Below, piece by piece: positions 17,757 to 24,458 of a stretch of DNA of 45,684 nt. The stretch lies in IMG/VR virus record IMGVR_UViG_3300025030_000184, positions 1 through 45,684 of that record; one strand, given 5' to 3'. The notes below the pieces were generated by a model, which saw only the letters and a program-made list of their open reading frames with translations, was not told the DNA's origin and did not search any database. Position 1 is the stretch's first letter. Each line of letters begins with the position of its first letter. The stretch is from a virus. Position numbers and translations under genes: made by a program.

Positions 17757-17951
17757 AATAGTCGGATAAAGAGGGATTGGGTTACAGTGGTAAACCCAGA
17801 GGCATACCGTAATCTGTATAATGATAGACAAACCCTCCCGTTGCACCGTATGGCGTTGACGGCTATCATAAGACTAACCCTTCCATAGTGGATAAAACCG
17901 ATAAGGGTTGGGACTACCCGACCGAGGGCGGTTATATTTTGAGATAATACT
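17757..17951 (+). promoter_or_regulatory. Structured 5' leader with competing hairpins
   Basis: The untranslated stretch contains TGGGTT/AACCCA (17778-17783 with 17793-17798). It also has two mutually exclusive helices: AACCCTT at 17876-17882 pairs with AAGGGTT at 17903-17909, while the overlapping GGTTGGG at 17906-17912 pairs with CCCGACC at 17917-17923 around an ACTA loop. Such competition is how attenuators and riboswitches work. No run of U follows, so control of translation or a small RNA is also possible. No family is recognised. Confidence 0.45.
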
Positions 17952-18131
17952 ATGGTGAAAATAAAAACAACCAACCTTTGCGTTACGTGTTTAGATACAC
18001 CCTGTGGAGAACACTGTATCCCCGAATTACGGCGGAGGCAAAAGAAGTTAAGGCAGAAACTCGGTATCTGCACCCGTTGCGGTAATAAGTTGCGGAACGG
18101 AAAATGTCTCAACCATAACGAGGGGGGCTAA
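17952..18131 (+). CDS. Small zinc-knuckle protein, 59 aa
   Basis: Contains three Cys pairs: CVTC at residues 10-13, CGEHC at 18-22 and CTRC at 43-46, followed by a C near 55 and a His, so two zinc sites are likely. The Arg/Lys-rich middle (ELRRRQKKLRQKLG) could contact nucleic acid. The stop overlaps the next start (TAATG). It is the first gene after the structured leader. A role in regulation is inferred only. Confidence 0.65.
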   Translation: MVKIKTTNLCVTCLDTPCGEHCIPELRRRQKKLRQKLGICTRCGNKLRNGKCLNHNEGG

Positions 18132-19141
18132 TGTCGAAGCAATGGAACTCGGCAAGGTTAGAATGTATCACTCAAGCCGTCAGTAAAGACCCGACAATCC
18201 CCACGAGAACCTTAGCACGTTCACTTACCACTAACCACCCTGAATTATTCCCGAACATCGAAAGCGCGAGACTTGCCATAAGAGGTTACAGAGGAGCGAA
18301 GGGGGATAGAGACCGCCATTTACAGGTATTTGATAACACGAAACGGAAAATCAATGTCCCTGATAGCGACACTGCAACTGAACCGACCGAACCTGTCAAG
18401 GTAGCCCTTAAAGGGCATTGGACGATTATTTCGGATATTCACGCTCCTTATCATTCCAAACCTGCTATCGAAGCCGCATTAGAACATTCGGACAAGATTG
18501 CCGCTACGGATGGGCTACTCATTAATGGCGACCTGATTGATTTCTACCAAGCGAGCAAGTGGAGTCGTAATCCTAACGCTCGGCGGATAAACGATGAACT
18601 TACGATGGTGCGTGAGTTTATGAAAGAACTCTCTCGATATTATCCCCGCATAGTATATAAATTCGGCAACCATGAACGCCGCTTTACGTCTTATCTTTAT
18701 GCCAACGCCCCCGAAATAGCCGATATGCCATGCTTGAAACTTGAGCAACTATTTATAAATAATAAAGAAAAGATAGAGTTTGAAGGCAAGATAGAGTTCA
18801 TAGGGGCGCAACAGATTATCTATGCCGGTGATTACCTCACAATCCTTCACGGCCACGAGTTCGCCTCAAGCGCGTTTAGCCCCGTCAACCCCGCAAGAGG
18901 GGCATTTTTGAAAGCCAAAACGAACTGTATCGTCGGACATCACCATAAACCGAGCGCACACGTTGAGACGGACGCACGAAGGGTTGTAACCTCAACCTTC
19001 TCTCTTGGCTGTCTTTCCGACCTTTCCCCGCCCTACGCGCCTATTAATTCATACACGCACGGGTTCGCCACGATGCACATGGACGGAAACGATTTTGAGA
19101 TAAATAATTATAGAATTACGAATAACTATAAGGTAAGATGA
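18131..19141 (+). CDS. Calcineurin-like metallophosphoesterase
   Basis: A 336-residue protein. Family motifs are complete: SDIH at residues 101-104, GDLID at 133-137, GNHE at 179-182, HGHEF near 240 and GHHHK near 265, which bind two metals. The first 90 residues are extra and look like a small helical DNA-binding or adaptor domain (TRTLARSL, then SARLAIRGYRGAKGDR). Phage versions often act on nucleotides or nucleic-acid ends. It sits with DUF3310 and TSCPD genes in a likely nucleotide-metabolism segment. Confidence 0.85.
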   Translation: MSKQWNSARLECITQAVSKDPTIPTRTLARSLTTNHPELFPNIESARLAIRGYRGAKGDRDRHLQVFDNTKRKINVPDSDTATEPTEPVKVALKGHWTIISDIHAPYHSKPAIEAALEHSDKIAATDGLLINGDLIDFYQASKWSRNPNARRINDELTMVREFMKELSRYYPRIVYKFGNHERRFTSYLYANAPEIADMPCLKLEQLFINNKEKIEFEGKIEFIGAQQIIYAGDYLTILHGHEFASSAFSPVNPARGAFLKAKTNCIVGHHHKPSAHVETDARRVVTSTFSLGCLSDLSPPYAPINSYTHGFATMHMDGNDFEINNYRITNNYKVR

Positions 19142-19162
19142 CCGAAAGGGTGGTGATTTGAT

Positions 19163-19441
19163 ATGTGCGACCATTGTAATTGCATTACAGTTGGGAAGAT
19201 AACTCTACCTTCTCAGGGCATAACATATTCCAGCCATGACCCTATAAATTTTCCGGAGCATTACACACAGGGCGGGGTTGACACCTTCGACTTTATTAAA
19301 GCCAAAGGGCTTACTTACGAAGAAGGCAATGTCGTTAAGTATGTCGTGCGTTCAAGACATAAAGGCAAGCGGCTGGAAGATTTGAAAAAGGCAAAATGGT
19401 ATCTCGAAAAAGCGATTAAGGAGGCTGAAGAAAATGACTGA
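19163..19441 (+). CDS. DUF3310 family protein
   Basis: A 92-residue protein with the family core: DPINFPEHYTQGG (residues 26-38), then FDFIKAKGLTYEEGNVVKY (43-61) and a C-terminal helix ending in a DLKKAKWYLEKAI stretch. DUF3310 proteins are common in phage genomes and are sometimes annotated as nucleotide kinases, without firm proof. An N-terminal CDHCNC adds a metal-like Cys cluster. The 3' end overlaps the TSCPD gene by 8 bases. Confidence 0.8.
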   Translation: MCDHCNCITVGKITLPSQGITYSSHDPINFPEHYTQGGVDTFDFIKAKGLTYEEGNVVKYVVRSRHKGKRLEDLKKAKWYLEKAIKEAEEND

Positions 19442-19787
19442 CAAACAACCTATCCCCGATGTTCTCCACGGGGCTACAAAAAGGATAAAAACAGGCGGTT
19501 GTGGAACTCTCCACGTTACACTGAATAACAGTAAGGACGGTAAGCCCTTGGCGGTGAGGTTGTCTTTCGGTAAAATGGGTGGGTGCGGGTCTGCTTCAAT
19601 GCAAGCCGTTCAACTCTCCATAACACGTTCCCTACGCCACAGCGTTCCTTTATCGGAAATAATAAAAGACCTGACAGGAATTGCCTGTCATTTGCCGTCT
19701 ATGGATAAAAAGGTGTTGTCCTGCTATGACGGATTGGCGAAGGTGTTGGCGGAATTAGAACCCCTACCTCCTCGGAAGGACTGGTAA
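19434..19787 (+). CDS. TSCPD-domain protein
   Basis: A 117-residue protein matching the TSCPD domain, which is otherwise the C-terminal part of some ribonucleotide reductases. It shows GGCGTLHVTLN (residues 21-31), GGCGSASMQAVQLSITRSLR (49-68) and IIKDLTGIACHLP (about 76-88), with conserved Cys. There is no reductase domain nearby, so it is free-standing. It may bind or assist the host reductase, or have drifted to another role. Its stop overlaps the next ATG (TAATG). Confidence 0.75.
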   Translation: MTDKQPIPDVLHGATKRIKTGGCGTLHVTLNNSKDGKPLAVRLSFGKMGGCGSASMQAVQLSITRSLRHSVPLSEIIKDLTGIACHLPSMDKKVLSCYDGLAKVLAELEPLPPRKDW

Positions 19788-19924
19788 TGAAAAGTTTTTT
19801 CAATACAATGCAAAATCTTTTTTTCTCATTGCCTATCATACTATTTTTATTATTGTTATTATATGTAATAATTTTTGGAAATTTTGAAATACTAAAAGCA
19901 TTTTGGAAAGGACTGGTAACATGA
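19787..19924 (+). CDS. Very AT-rich small membrane protein, 45 aa
   Basis: One hydrophobic segment rich in Leu, Ile and Phe (residues 11-30) and a polar end. Base composition is far more A+T-rich than its neighbours. It is bracketed by near-identical linkers, GGAAGGACTGGTAATGA (19774-19790) and GGAAAGGACTGGTAACATGA (19905-19924), each carrying the ribosome site and start codon of the following gene. This looks like a recently inserted cassette. Confidence 0.55.
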   Translation: MKSFFNTMQNLFFSLPIILFLLLLLYVIIFGNFEILKAFWKGLVT

Positions 19925-20022
19925 CGTTGCTGGCCTACTTCACCTTCGCAACCGGCCTGATACTCGGCTTCATTTGTGGACTGGTTTTCTGGTTTTACTA
20001 TTTGACGAGGATAGAAGAATGA
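19921..20022 (+). CDS. Small single-TM protein, 33 aa
   Basis: MTLLAYFTFATGLILGFICG then LVFWFYYLTRIEE: one long hydrophobic helix with a charged C-terminus. The ribosome site GGAAAGG precedes it. The stop overlaps the start of the methyltransferase remnant (ATGA at 20019-20022). Function unknown. Confidence 0.55.
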   Translation: MTLLAYFTFATGLILGFICGLVFWFYYLTRIEE

Positions 20023-20099
20023 TAAATCTATATAATGGTGATTGCATGGAAATTATGGCAAAAATGCCGGATAAGTTTTACGACCTCGCCATTGTTGAC

Positions 20100-20819
20100 C
20101 TAAAACAGGTTGATAATTTTTGTAACAGCCGCAATGTTTTTAAAATCGCTTTCCCAAAACCTAACTACCTTAATTCCCATTTTTCGCATATAGGCATCTT
20201 GAGATATGTCAAGAGCCATACGCTTAATCTGTCTATGGTCGGGATTTGGATAAACATTTTTCTTGCCATGCCAATAATCGCCATCAAATTGTATAACGAT
20301 ATTTTTAGATGGGATGAAAGCATCAACAGTAAACTTTCCACCAATAACATATTGACGAATAAAATCAACGCCGCAGGATGTAAGGATGGTATATCCAAGC
20401 AACTCAAGATTGTTTGGTTCTTTTCTTTTGTTTTGGTCTGCACCCATCTTAATCGTGTGTGCCTTAAAATCCTCACTTTCATTTCTGCAATTTATGGAGC
20501 AATATTTTTGAGCATAAAAAATAGGGGAACGAACAAAAACAATATTGCAAACCTTACAAATAATAGTAACTTTGTTTCTTCCTTGATATTTATTAGAGCA
20601 TATAACGCTACACGCCAGAGAATGGTTTATTCTGCACAACGGGGTATAAAAAGATTTATTGCAAACTACACAGTCTTTATACAATCCATTTTTTTTACGA
20701 CCTGTCTTGCCGTGCTTATGATAACAAGTGGGAGAACAAAACTTAACTTTTCCTATGCAGGATTTTTCAACAGAAATTCCACATCCAACACATATAAATT
20801 TCCTGATAGCATTTTTCAT
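20100..20819 (-). CDS. Vsr/DUF559-like homing endonuclease with zinc fingers
   Basis: A 239-residue protein. The N-terminal 110 residues carry three Cys-rich modules of the CxxC...CxxxC type (starting near residues 10, 48 and 87), likely zinc fingers that read DNA. The C-terminal part has a Vsr/PD-(D/E)XK look: FTVDAFIPSKNIVIQFDGDY (about 163-182), then a helix and GIKVVRFWESDF near 217-228. It lies opposite to, and inside, a ruined methyltransferase gene, and its stop codon (20100-20102) abuts the left break exactly. That is the usual signature of an invasive homing endonuclease. Confidence 0.8.
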   Translation of the reverse strand: MKNAIRKFICVGCGISVEKSCIGKVKFCSPTCYHKHGKTGRKKNGLYKDCVVCNKSFYTPLCRINHSLACSVICSNKYQGRNKVTIICKVCNIVFVRSPIFYAQKYCSINCRNESEDFKAHTIKMGADQNKRKEPNNLELLGYTILTSCGVDFIRQYVIGGKFTVDAFIPSKNIVIQFDGDYWHGKKNVYPNPDHRQIKRMALDISQDAYMRKMGIKVVRFWESDFKNIAAVTKIINLF

Positions 20820-20825
20820 AAGTCA

Positions 20826-20854
20826 ATGATAACATAAACCCAAAAGCCTGTCAA
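20826..20854 (-). promoter_or_regulatory. Promoter of the Vsr-like nuclease, leaderless layout
   Basis: On the minus strand TTGACA (20849-20854), a 17-base spacer and TATCAT (20826-20831). The ATG at 20819 begins 6 bases after the -10 box, so the predicted transcript starts at or next to the A of ATG. The -35 box lies within the surviving methyltransferase codons and the -10 box within the inserted DNA. Confidence 0.7.
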
Positions 20855-20937
20855 TCTCTATGAATGGCGGCCATGAAACGCTTTGACGACCATAAACGGC
20901 AAGGAACATTATTTACGCCGAAAGCAATCGGGGCGAT

Positions 20938-21090
20938 ATGAAAACCAAGAAGGTGCTTTTTGCCGATATCGAGAAATATGAAAAGAAGGGTTGGGTTACA
21001 ACTAACGAGTGGAGTATCAAAGATTACTACGTGGTAATGGAGAAGTGTGAACGAGGCGACTCTAAAGAAAATCTACTTCAACGAGATTGA
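20938..21090 (+). CDS. Hypothetical protein, 50 aa
   Basis: ATG 20938 overlaps the stop of the methyltransferase remnant (ATATGA), which implies former translational coupling. Product MKTKKVLFADIEKYEKKG then WVTTNEWSIKDYYVVMEKC. Its last 44 bases overlap the next, better-looking frame at 21047, so the C-terminus may be off-frame. No known domain. Confidence 0.45.
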   Translation: MKTKKVLFADIEKYEKKGWVTTNEWSIKDYYVVMEKCERGDSKENLLQRD

Positions 21091-21220
21091 CGATGTGATA
21101 TGGGTTGATAAGCCTACTTTCGCAACGCTTGTTCACTTCTATCTTGAAGGACATCCTATGGAAGCGGAGAAGATTGATATTACAATGTTCACCCATGAGA
21201 AGAATTGTGGGAATGTATGA
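21047..21220 (+). CDS. Hypothetical protein, 57 aa, GTG start
   Basis: GTG 21047 follows GGAG at 21039-21042. The product (VNEATLKKIYFNEIDDVIWV, then DKPTFATLVHFYLEG) is a compact alpha/beta chain ending EKNCGNV. The stop overlaps the next ATG (ATGA at 21217-21220), supporting real coding. No family recognised. Confidence 0.5.
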   Translation: MNEATLKKIYFNEIDDVIWVDKPTFATLVHFYLEGHPMEAEKIDITMFTHEKNCGNV

Positions 21221-21345
21221 CCTTCAACCCCCTAATTATGCCTCTGGGACGCACGAGGTTGCCCTATATCGAACGAAAAGGGCAGGATAAGGCAGATTTA
21301 AGGGTATTTCCCAAAAGGAGCGAACCATGCGAACCTTCCTCATAG
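21217..21345 (+). CDS. Small basic protein, 42 aa
   Basis: MTFNPLIMPLGRTRLPYIER then KGQDKADLRVFPKR. Linked to the previous gene by ATGA and overlapping the lysozyme-like start by 19 bases in another frame. It contains AAAGGAG, the ribosome site of that downstream gene, within its codons. A different frame from ATG 21213 gives only 25 residues and was not preferred. Function unknown. Confidence 0.45.
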   Translation: MTFNPLIMPLGRTRLPYIERKGQDKADLRVFPKRSEPCEPSS

Positions 21346-21665
21346 CCACCTTCCTTTTCGCCTTCCCCGCAACCCTTCCCCATGCCGAAAAGCCTACCCC
21401 GTCCCCTGCCTATAAGCAGGCCATGGAGATTATCGCCTGCGAGAGCGGCGGGAGGCACATCTGGAGTAGGGTTGACTTCAACCCCCCGACCTTTGGGGTT
21501 GCCCAGATGAGGGCTGATACGTTTTATATGCTCGCTCGACAATGTAATATACCGAACGCCGATTGGAAAGACCGAGACGACCAGATTACCGTAACCGTAT
21601 GCGCCGTGGAAATGGGCAAGACAAAACATTGGAACGCCTCAAAATCATGTTGGAGTAAAGTATGA
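21327..21665 (+). CDS. Exported lysozyme/transglycosylase-like protein
   Basis: A 112-residue protein with a clear signal peptide (residues 1-20, MRTFLIATFLFAFPATLPHA). The mature part begins a lysozyme-like fold: IIACESGGRHIW (35-46) holds the catalytic-type Glu39, and FGVAQMRADTF (56-66) matches the GVxQ-type loop of soluble lytic transglycosylases. It is shorter than typical domains (about 150 residues). It probably cleaves peptidoglycan; whether it serves lysis or entry is open. AAAGGAG precedes the ATG. Confidence 0.65.
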   Translation: MRTFLIATFLFAFPATLPHAEKPTPSPAYKQAMEIIACESGGRHIWSRVDFNPPTFGVAQMRADTFYMLARQCNIPNADWKDRDDQITVTVCAVEMGKTKHWNASKSCWSKV

Positions 21666-21922
21666 AGTGCCTTTGCAATTGCGGTAAAAAACTCATTAAG
21701 AAGAAGGGCAAAACCAACCCCCTTCCCCTCTATGCCTCAAGGAAGTGCTGGCAGAGAAGCCAGATATCCACGGTAGGCAACTTCTACGCCAAAGGGATTG
21801 CTACGGACAAACTCTTTGCCGACCTTCGCGGTGGCGATAGTAAGGCGAAAGAGCAAGTGAATAGTAAGGGGGCAAGGTTGACATATTGGTATCGGGGCGG
21901 AGAGGAATATAAAACCCTATGA
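21662..21922 (+). CDS. Hypothetical protein with N-terminal Cys motif, 86 aa
   Basis: Begins MKCLCNCGKKLIKKKGKTN, with C-x-C-x-C spacing and a later Cys at 29, so one zinc site is plausible. The rest is basic and soluble. It overlaps the previous stop by 4 bases (ATGA) and the next start by 4 bases, forming a tight three-gene unit with the nuclease. Function unknown. Confidence 0.6.
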   Translation: MKCLCNCGKKLIKKKGKTNPLPLYASRKCWQRSQISTVGNFYAKGIATDKLFADLRGGDSKAKEQVNSKGARLTYWYRGGEEYKTL

Positions 21923-22206
21923 GATTGCCACTTCTCAATCGCATAGTCAAAGGCTGGGTTACTGAATATAAATTTAGCCCAACACGGCGTTGGAGGTTCG
22001 ATTTTTGCCACCCCGTTCTCAAGATAGCGGTCGAGGTCGAGGGGGGGGTATGGGTTAAGGGACGGCACACGAGGGGCAAGGGCTTCCTCGGGGATATGGA
22101 AAAGTATAATGCCGCCGTTCTTCTCGGCTGGCGGGTGCTTCGTTATGAGACTTCCCAGATAGGGGAGATGGTAGAGGACGTGGGGAAATTGTTAAGGGAG
22201 GATTAA
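21919..22206 (+). CDS. PD-(D/E)XK nuclease (DUF559/VRR-like)
   Basis: A 95-residue protein. Nuclease core residues are visible: RRWRFDFCHP (about residues 23-32) with the first Asp, IAVEVEGGVW (36-45) giving the E-x-E/K-type metal site, then a helix and GWRVLRYETSQI (about 70-81). Phage proteins with this pattern occur in replication and recombination segments, where they resolve or trim branched DNA. The stop codon lies within a 34-bp perfect palindrome. Confidence 0.7.
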   Translation: MRLPLLNRIVKGWVTEYKFSPTRRWRFDFCHPVLKIAVEVEGGVWVKGRHTRGKGFLGDMEKYNAAVLLGWRVLRYETSQIGEMVEDVGKLLRED

Positions 22207-22236
22207 GTTATAACGTATATATACGTTATAACTTAA
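22203..22236. promoter_or_regulatory. Perfect 34-bp palindrome (operator or cruciform)
   Basis: A perfect inverted repeat with no central spacer. The left arm is TTAAGTTATAACGTATA and the right arm is its exact complement in reverse. It covers the stop codon of the nuclease gene and ends 30 bases before the next ATG. Very A+T-rich with no following T run, so it is a poor intrinsic terminator; a dimeric repressor site or a replication/recombination cruciform fits better. Confidence 0.7.
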
Positions 22237-22265
22237 ATAACCTGTTTTGTCAAAGGGAGGACTAA

Positions 22266-22667
22266 ATGAAAACTCTCACGATTAAGCGTATCTCTGAAAT
22301 CGAGGACGGCACATTCGGGGTATTCCTCGACGGCAAAACCCCTTTCGCCGTAACCCTCGAAAGGAATTGGCTCGACAATCAGGCAAATGTCTCCTGTATC
22401 CCCGTAGGGTCTTATCGTTGCGTAAGGCGTTTGTATCGCAAACACGGCTACTGGACGTTCGAGGTAATGGGCGTTCCGGGGAGGACGTCAATCCTCGTGC
22501 ACTCCGGCAACACCGAGGACGATAGCATGGGGTGCATCCTTATCGGCGAGTCTTTTGGCGGCCTAAAGAATAAAGTGGCAATCCTGTCAAGCAAAGAAGC
22601 CTTCCTTGAGTTCATGGAGCGGCTCAAGGGGCAGGATGAGTTTATGTTGGTGATTGAGAAGGGATAG
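22266..22667 (+). CDS. DUF5675 family protein
   Basis: A 133-residue protein with the family core: TLERNWLDNQANVSCIPVGSY (spanning residues 31-51), WTFEVMGVPGRTSILVHSGN (about 63-82) and GCILIG (about 89-94). The family is widespread in phages, and its RTxIxxHxGN pattern suggests a metal- or peptidoglycan-related enzyme, but no reaction is firmly known. Strong AAGGGAGGA ribosome site. Last plus-strand gene of this unit; its end overlaps the convergent minus-strand gene by 26 bases. Confidence 0.75.
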   Translation: MKTLTIKRISEIEDGTFGVFLDGKTPFAVTLERNWLDNQANVSCIPVGSYRCVRRLYRKHGYWTFEVMGVPGRTSILVHSGNTEDDSMGCILIGESFGGLKNKVAILSSKEAFLEFMERLKGQDEFMLVIEKG

Positions 22668-22827
22668 AGATAGAGACTTCCCTATAATCATGTGTATACG
22701 TTTTGCCATCTGTGTATGTTATCTTGCACAATTCCAGTCTGTCCCGGTGTGTCGCCCTATGTCGCGCAATACCAAGATAATGATATGACTTTTGGCATGT
22801 ATGGCAAAACGTAACGTAGTTTCTCAT
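22642..22827 (-). CDS. Small C2H2-type zinc-finger-like protein, 61 aa
   Basis: I start it at 22827, where AAGGAGATAGAAAA precedes ATG. Residues 8-27 read CHTCQKSYHYLGIARHRATH, a C-x2-C-x12-H-x3-H pattern close to a classical zinc finger. The tail is polar. It ends inside the 3' end of the converging DUF5675 gene. Likely a small nucleic-acid-binding protein; it is the most promoter-distal gene of the early operon. Confidence 0.6.
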   Translation of the reverse strand: MRNYVTFCHTCQKSYHYLGIARHRATHRDRLELCKITYTDGKTYTHDYREVSISIPSQSPT

Positions 22828-22866
22828 TTTTCTATCTCCTTGTATATCGCCTTTCACCCTTTTCCT

Positions 22867-23292
22867 TTACACAACTTTCTTTGTGTCAATTCCATTGAGC
22901 ACAATCTCCAATCTCTTTATCTCTGCCCACTTCTTCGGGGCGGTGCGAAGTGCCTTCTTTACGGCCTCAATTCGTAAATTCATGTGCCTCCCGCCATCTG
23001 CTACAAACACATCAAATGCCCTGCCCCCCTCACCCGTGGCATATTCCTTTATCTCAGACCGCACATCATTGTAAAGTTGCTCTGCCGTGGGGAGGCCGTC
23101 ATAATACATCGAGATATTTATTCCTCTCTCTCCCATACTGATAGGAACGCCGATAACTATTTCGTATGGCTTCCTGTCGTTAGGGTCAGGCCGTCCCGTG
23201 AGTTCGTTCCGGCGGACATAGATACCCACTACCTCGCAGTCGAGCAAGTCGAGCCGTGCGGCCTTGATTAAGTCAGTGTATTCCTGTTTCAT
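22867..23292 (-). CDS. Hypothetical protein, 141 aa
   Basis: Alpha/beta protein with GGGGGGAGAG before its ATG and a 4-base overlap with the upstream gene. Features: LLDCEVVGIYVRRNELTG (about residues 16-33), PYEIVIGVPISMG (42-54) and a Gly-rich turn near 88, then helices. No membrane segment or known catalytic motif. Function unknown. Confidence 0.65.
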   Translation of the reverse strand: MKQEYTDLIKAARLDLLDCEVVGIYVRRNELTGRPDPNDRKPYEIVIGVPISMGERGINISMYYDGLPTAEQLYNDVRSEIKEYATGEGGRAFDVFVADGGRHMNLRIEAVKKALRTAPKKWAEIKRLEIVLNGIDTKKVV

Positions 23293-23486
23293 CTCTCCCC
23301 CCGATACTTCATATTTTGCGCCCTCACCCGCACCGCCTCCAATCCCTCAATCGCCCCTGCGAGCCTCTGTGCCTTTTTCACCAACTCAGCACGTTCGCCC
23401 TTGTCGAGTGTATCTCCGCCGTTAGCGAAAGAGAGGCGGGTGTTGAGGACACGGAGTTCTTCCTTGAGGGAAAGAATGTCAGTCAT
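23289..23486 (-). CDS. Small helical protein, 65 aa
   Basis: Begins at 23486 after AAAGGAGGATATAAT. An antiparallel coiled-coil composition: ILSLKEELRVLNTRLSFA then ERAELVKKAQRLAGAIEGLE. Its start overlaps the previous gene stop and its stop overlaps the next start. Function unknown. Confidence 0.65.
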   Translation of the reverse strand: MTDILSLKEELRVLNTRLSFANGGDTLDKGERAELVKKAQRLAGAIEGLEAVRVRAQNMKYRGER

Positions 23487-23857
23487 ATTATATCCTCCTT
23501 TATTCCCCAAAACTCCATAAGGGCGGCACGGAATTTGAGGGGGTTGATAAACTCAACAGGGATACCTGACCTGAATACACTTAAATCATCATTAGCAGTA
23601 TGAAACTCCTTCCATAGAAATGCTCTAAAAATATCCTGCCACCCCTTTTCCTGCAATCTCTCCCACAACCAGAAGAAACCTTCGGGGGTGGTGAAGTCGG
23701 GGTTGCGTGTTCCATACCCTGAAATATTTGTAGGTCTATCGGTGAAAGTTTTATCACATTTTGCACAGGAATGACGGGTTCCTTTCCAATACCCCCACTC
23801 ATGACAACACTCGTCATCTCTTTTTACCTTCTCGAATAACTGCTGGTCGGGGGTCAT
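23483..23857 (-). CDS. Phage hypothetical with N-terminal zinc knuckle, 124 aa
   Basis: Start chosen at 23857 because AAAGGAG precedes it. Residues 17-36 contain CCHEWGYWKGTRHSCAKCDK, a C/H-rich knuckle. The rest contains DFTTPEGFFWLWERLQEKG, typical of a frequently seen phage family without assigned function. The neighbour at 23872 also carries a C-terminal knuckle, so both may be small nucleic-acid-interacting proteins. Confidence 0.6.
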   Translation of the reverse strand: MTPDQQLFEKVKRDDECCHEWGYWKGTRHSCAKCDKTFTDRPTNISGYGTRNPDFTTPEGFFWLWERLQEKGWQDIFRAFLWKEFHTANDDLSVFRSGIPVEFINPLKFRAALMEFWGIKEDII

Positions 23858-23871
23858 ATCGGGTTCTCCTT

Positions 23872-24108
23872 TCAGTAAGGTATTGAACAGGAACATCTAT
23901 AACAAATTTTATAAGGTGTTTCATTATCTACCACATCATAAGAATCGGATGTAAATGTTTCCCCGTGGCCTATAATTTTGCAAACAAACCGTCCAAAGGT
24001 ATCTTGCAAAACATATTCTCTCGCCCACTTATCACCTATCAACCCTCTTCGAAAAAAATGCTTCCGAGAAATTTTGCTAAGTAAATTAAAATTTTCTCTA
24101 CTACACAT
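23872..24108 (-). CDS. Hypothetical protein with zinc knuckle, 78 aa
   Basis: Starts at 24108 behind AAAGGAGAAGAT. Basic N-terminus (ISRKHFFRRG), then FVCKIIGHGETF and a C-terminal CYRCSC, a C-x4-H...C-x2-C layout like many phage zinc proteins. The roughly 38 bases before its ATG are a near-copy of the bases before the 24436 gene. Function unknown. Confidence 0.55.
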   Translation of the reverse strand: MCSRENFNLLSKISRKHFFRRGLIGDKWAREYVLQDTFGRFVCKIIGHGETFTSDSYDVVDNETPYKICYRCSCSIPY

Positions 24109-24124
24109 ATCTTCTCCTTTCAAA

Positions 24125-24436
24125 TTAAATCTTGGCGGCAGGAATTTCCAATCCTCGTTTATTGGCCTCATCGTAAAGTTCTTCATATAGCGGTAAGTCA
24201 AAAGGATTAAATCCCTCTGTTTCCATGTTTTGTATAGCGTTCTCGCACATAACGCCAGCAACGGACTCATCGCTAAAAACGCCTAAACACTCGTAAGCGG
24301 CAGAGAGGTTCTCATCAAATGCTTCCTGACCTTTACGCTGTAACATTGTGAGCGTGTTAAGAAGGTGTGAGTCGGACATATCACTTATTTTTATTTTCTG
24401 TCCGTTTTTAGTCGTCCAATAACTATCTTTTTTCAT
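24125..24436 (-). CDS. Hypothetical protein, 103 aa
   Basis: Starts at 24436 (GGAGAAGGGT before ATG). Product has SDMSDSHLLNTLTMLQRKGQ (about 17-36), helical, and an acidic middle. Its C-terminal codons (LEIPAAKI) are part of a linker that recurs at 24446-24470 at the 3' end of the adjacent structured element. Function unknown. Confidence 0.6.
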   Translation of the reverse strand: MKKDSYWTTKNGQKIKISDMSDSHLLNTLTMLQRKGQEAFDENLSAAYECLGVFSDESVAGVMCENAIQNMETEGFNPFDLPLYEELYDEANKRGLEIPAAKI

Positions 24437-24458
24437 ACCCTTCTCCATTCAAATTAAT

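Larger units (their letters stand above)
20019..20941 (+). pseudogene. DNA methyltransferase remnant (N6/N4 type) interrupted by a nuclease gene
   Basis: The reading frame at 20019 starts like a phage PF01555-type methyltransferase (NLYNGDCMEIMAKMPDKFYD, then LAIVD) but stops being methyltransferase exactly where the catalytic DPPY should follow, at 20099. After the nuclease gene the sequence resumes with TQKPVNLYEW (20838-20867), the conserved motif of these enzymes, then a stop, and in another frame with a typical C-terminal end RFDDHKRQGTLFTPKAIGAI ending at 20941. The segments between them are missing, so it cannot be active. The window shows insertion plus deletion rather than a simple split gene. 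Confidence 0.75.

Noticed and set aside
17750-18112. Minus-strand frame of 120 codons
   Set aside because: Overlaps the structured leader and the zinc-knuckle gene; no ribosome site, and the plus-strand gene has clear Cys motifs and coupling.
19974-20837. Long plus-strand frame of 287 codons across the nuclease region
   Set aside because: Only its first 27 codons or so are methyltransferase; the rest is the complement of the better-supported minus-strand nuclease and has low-quality hydrophobic composition.
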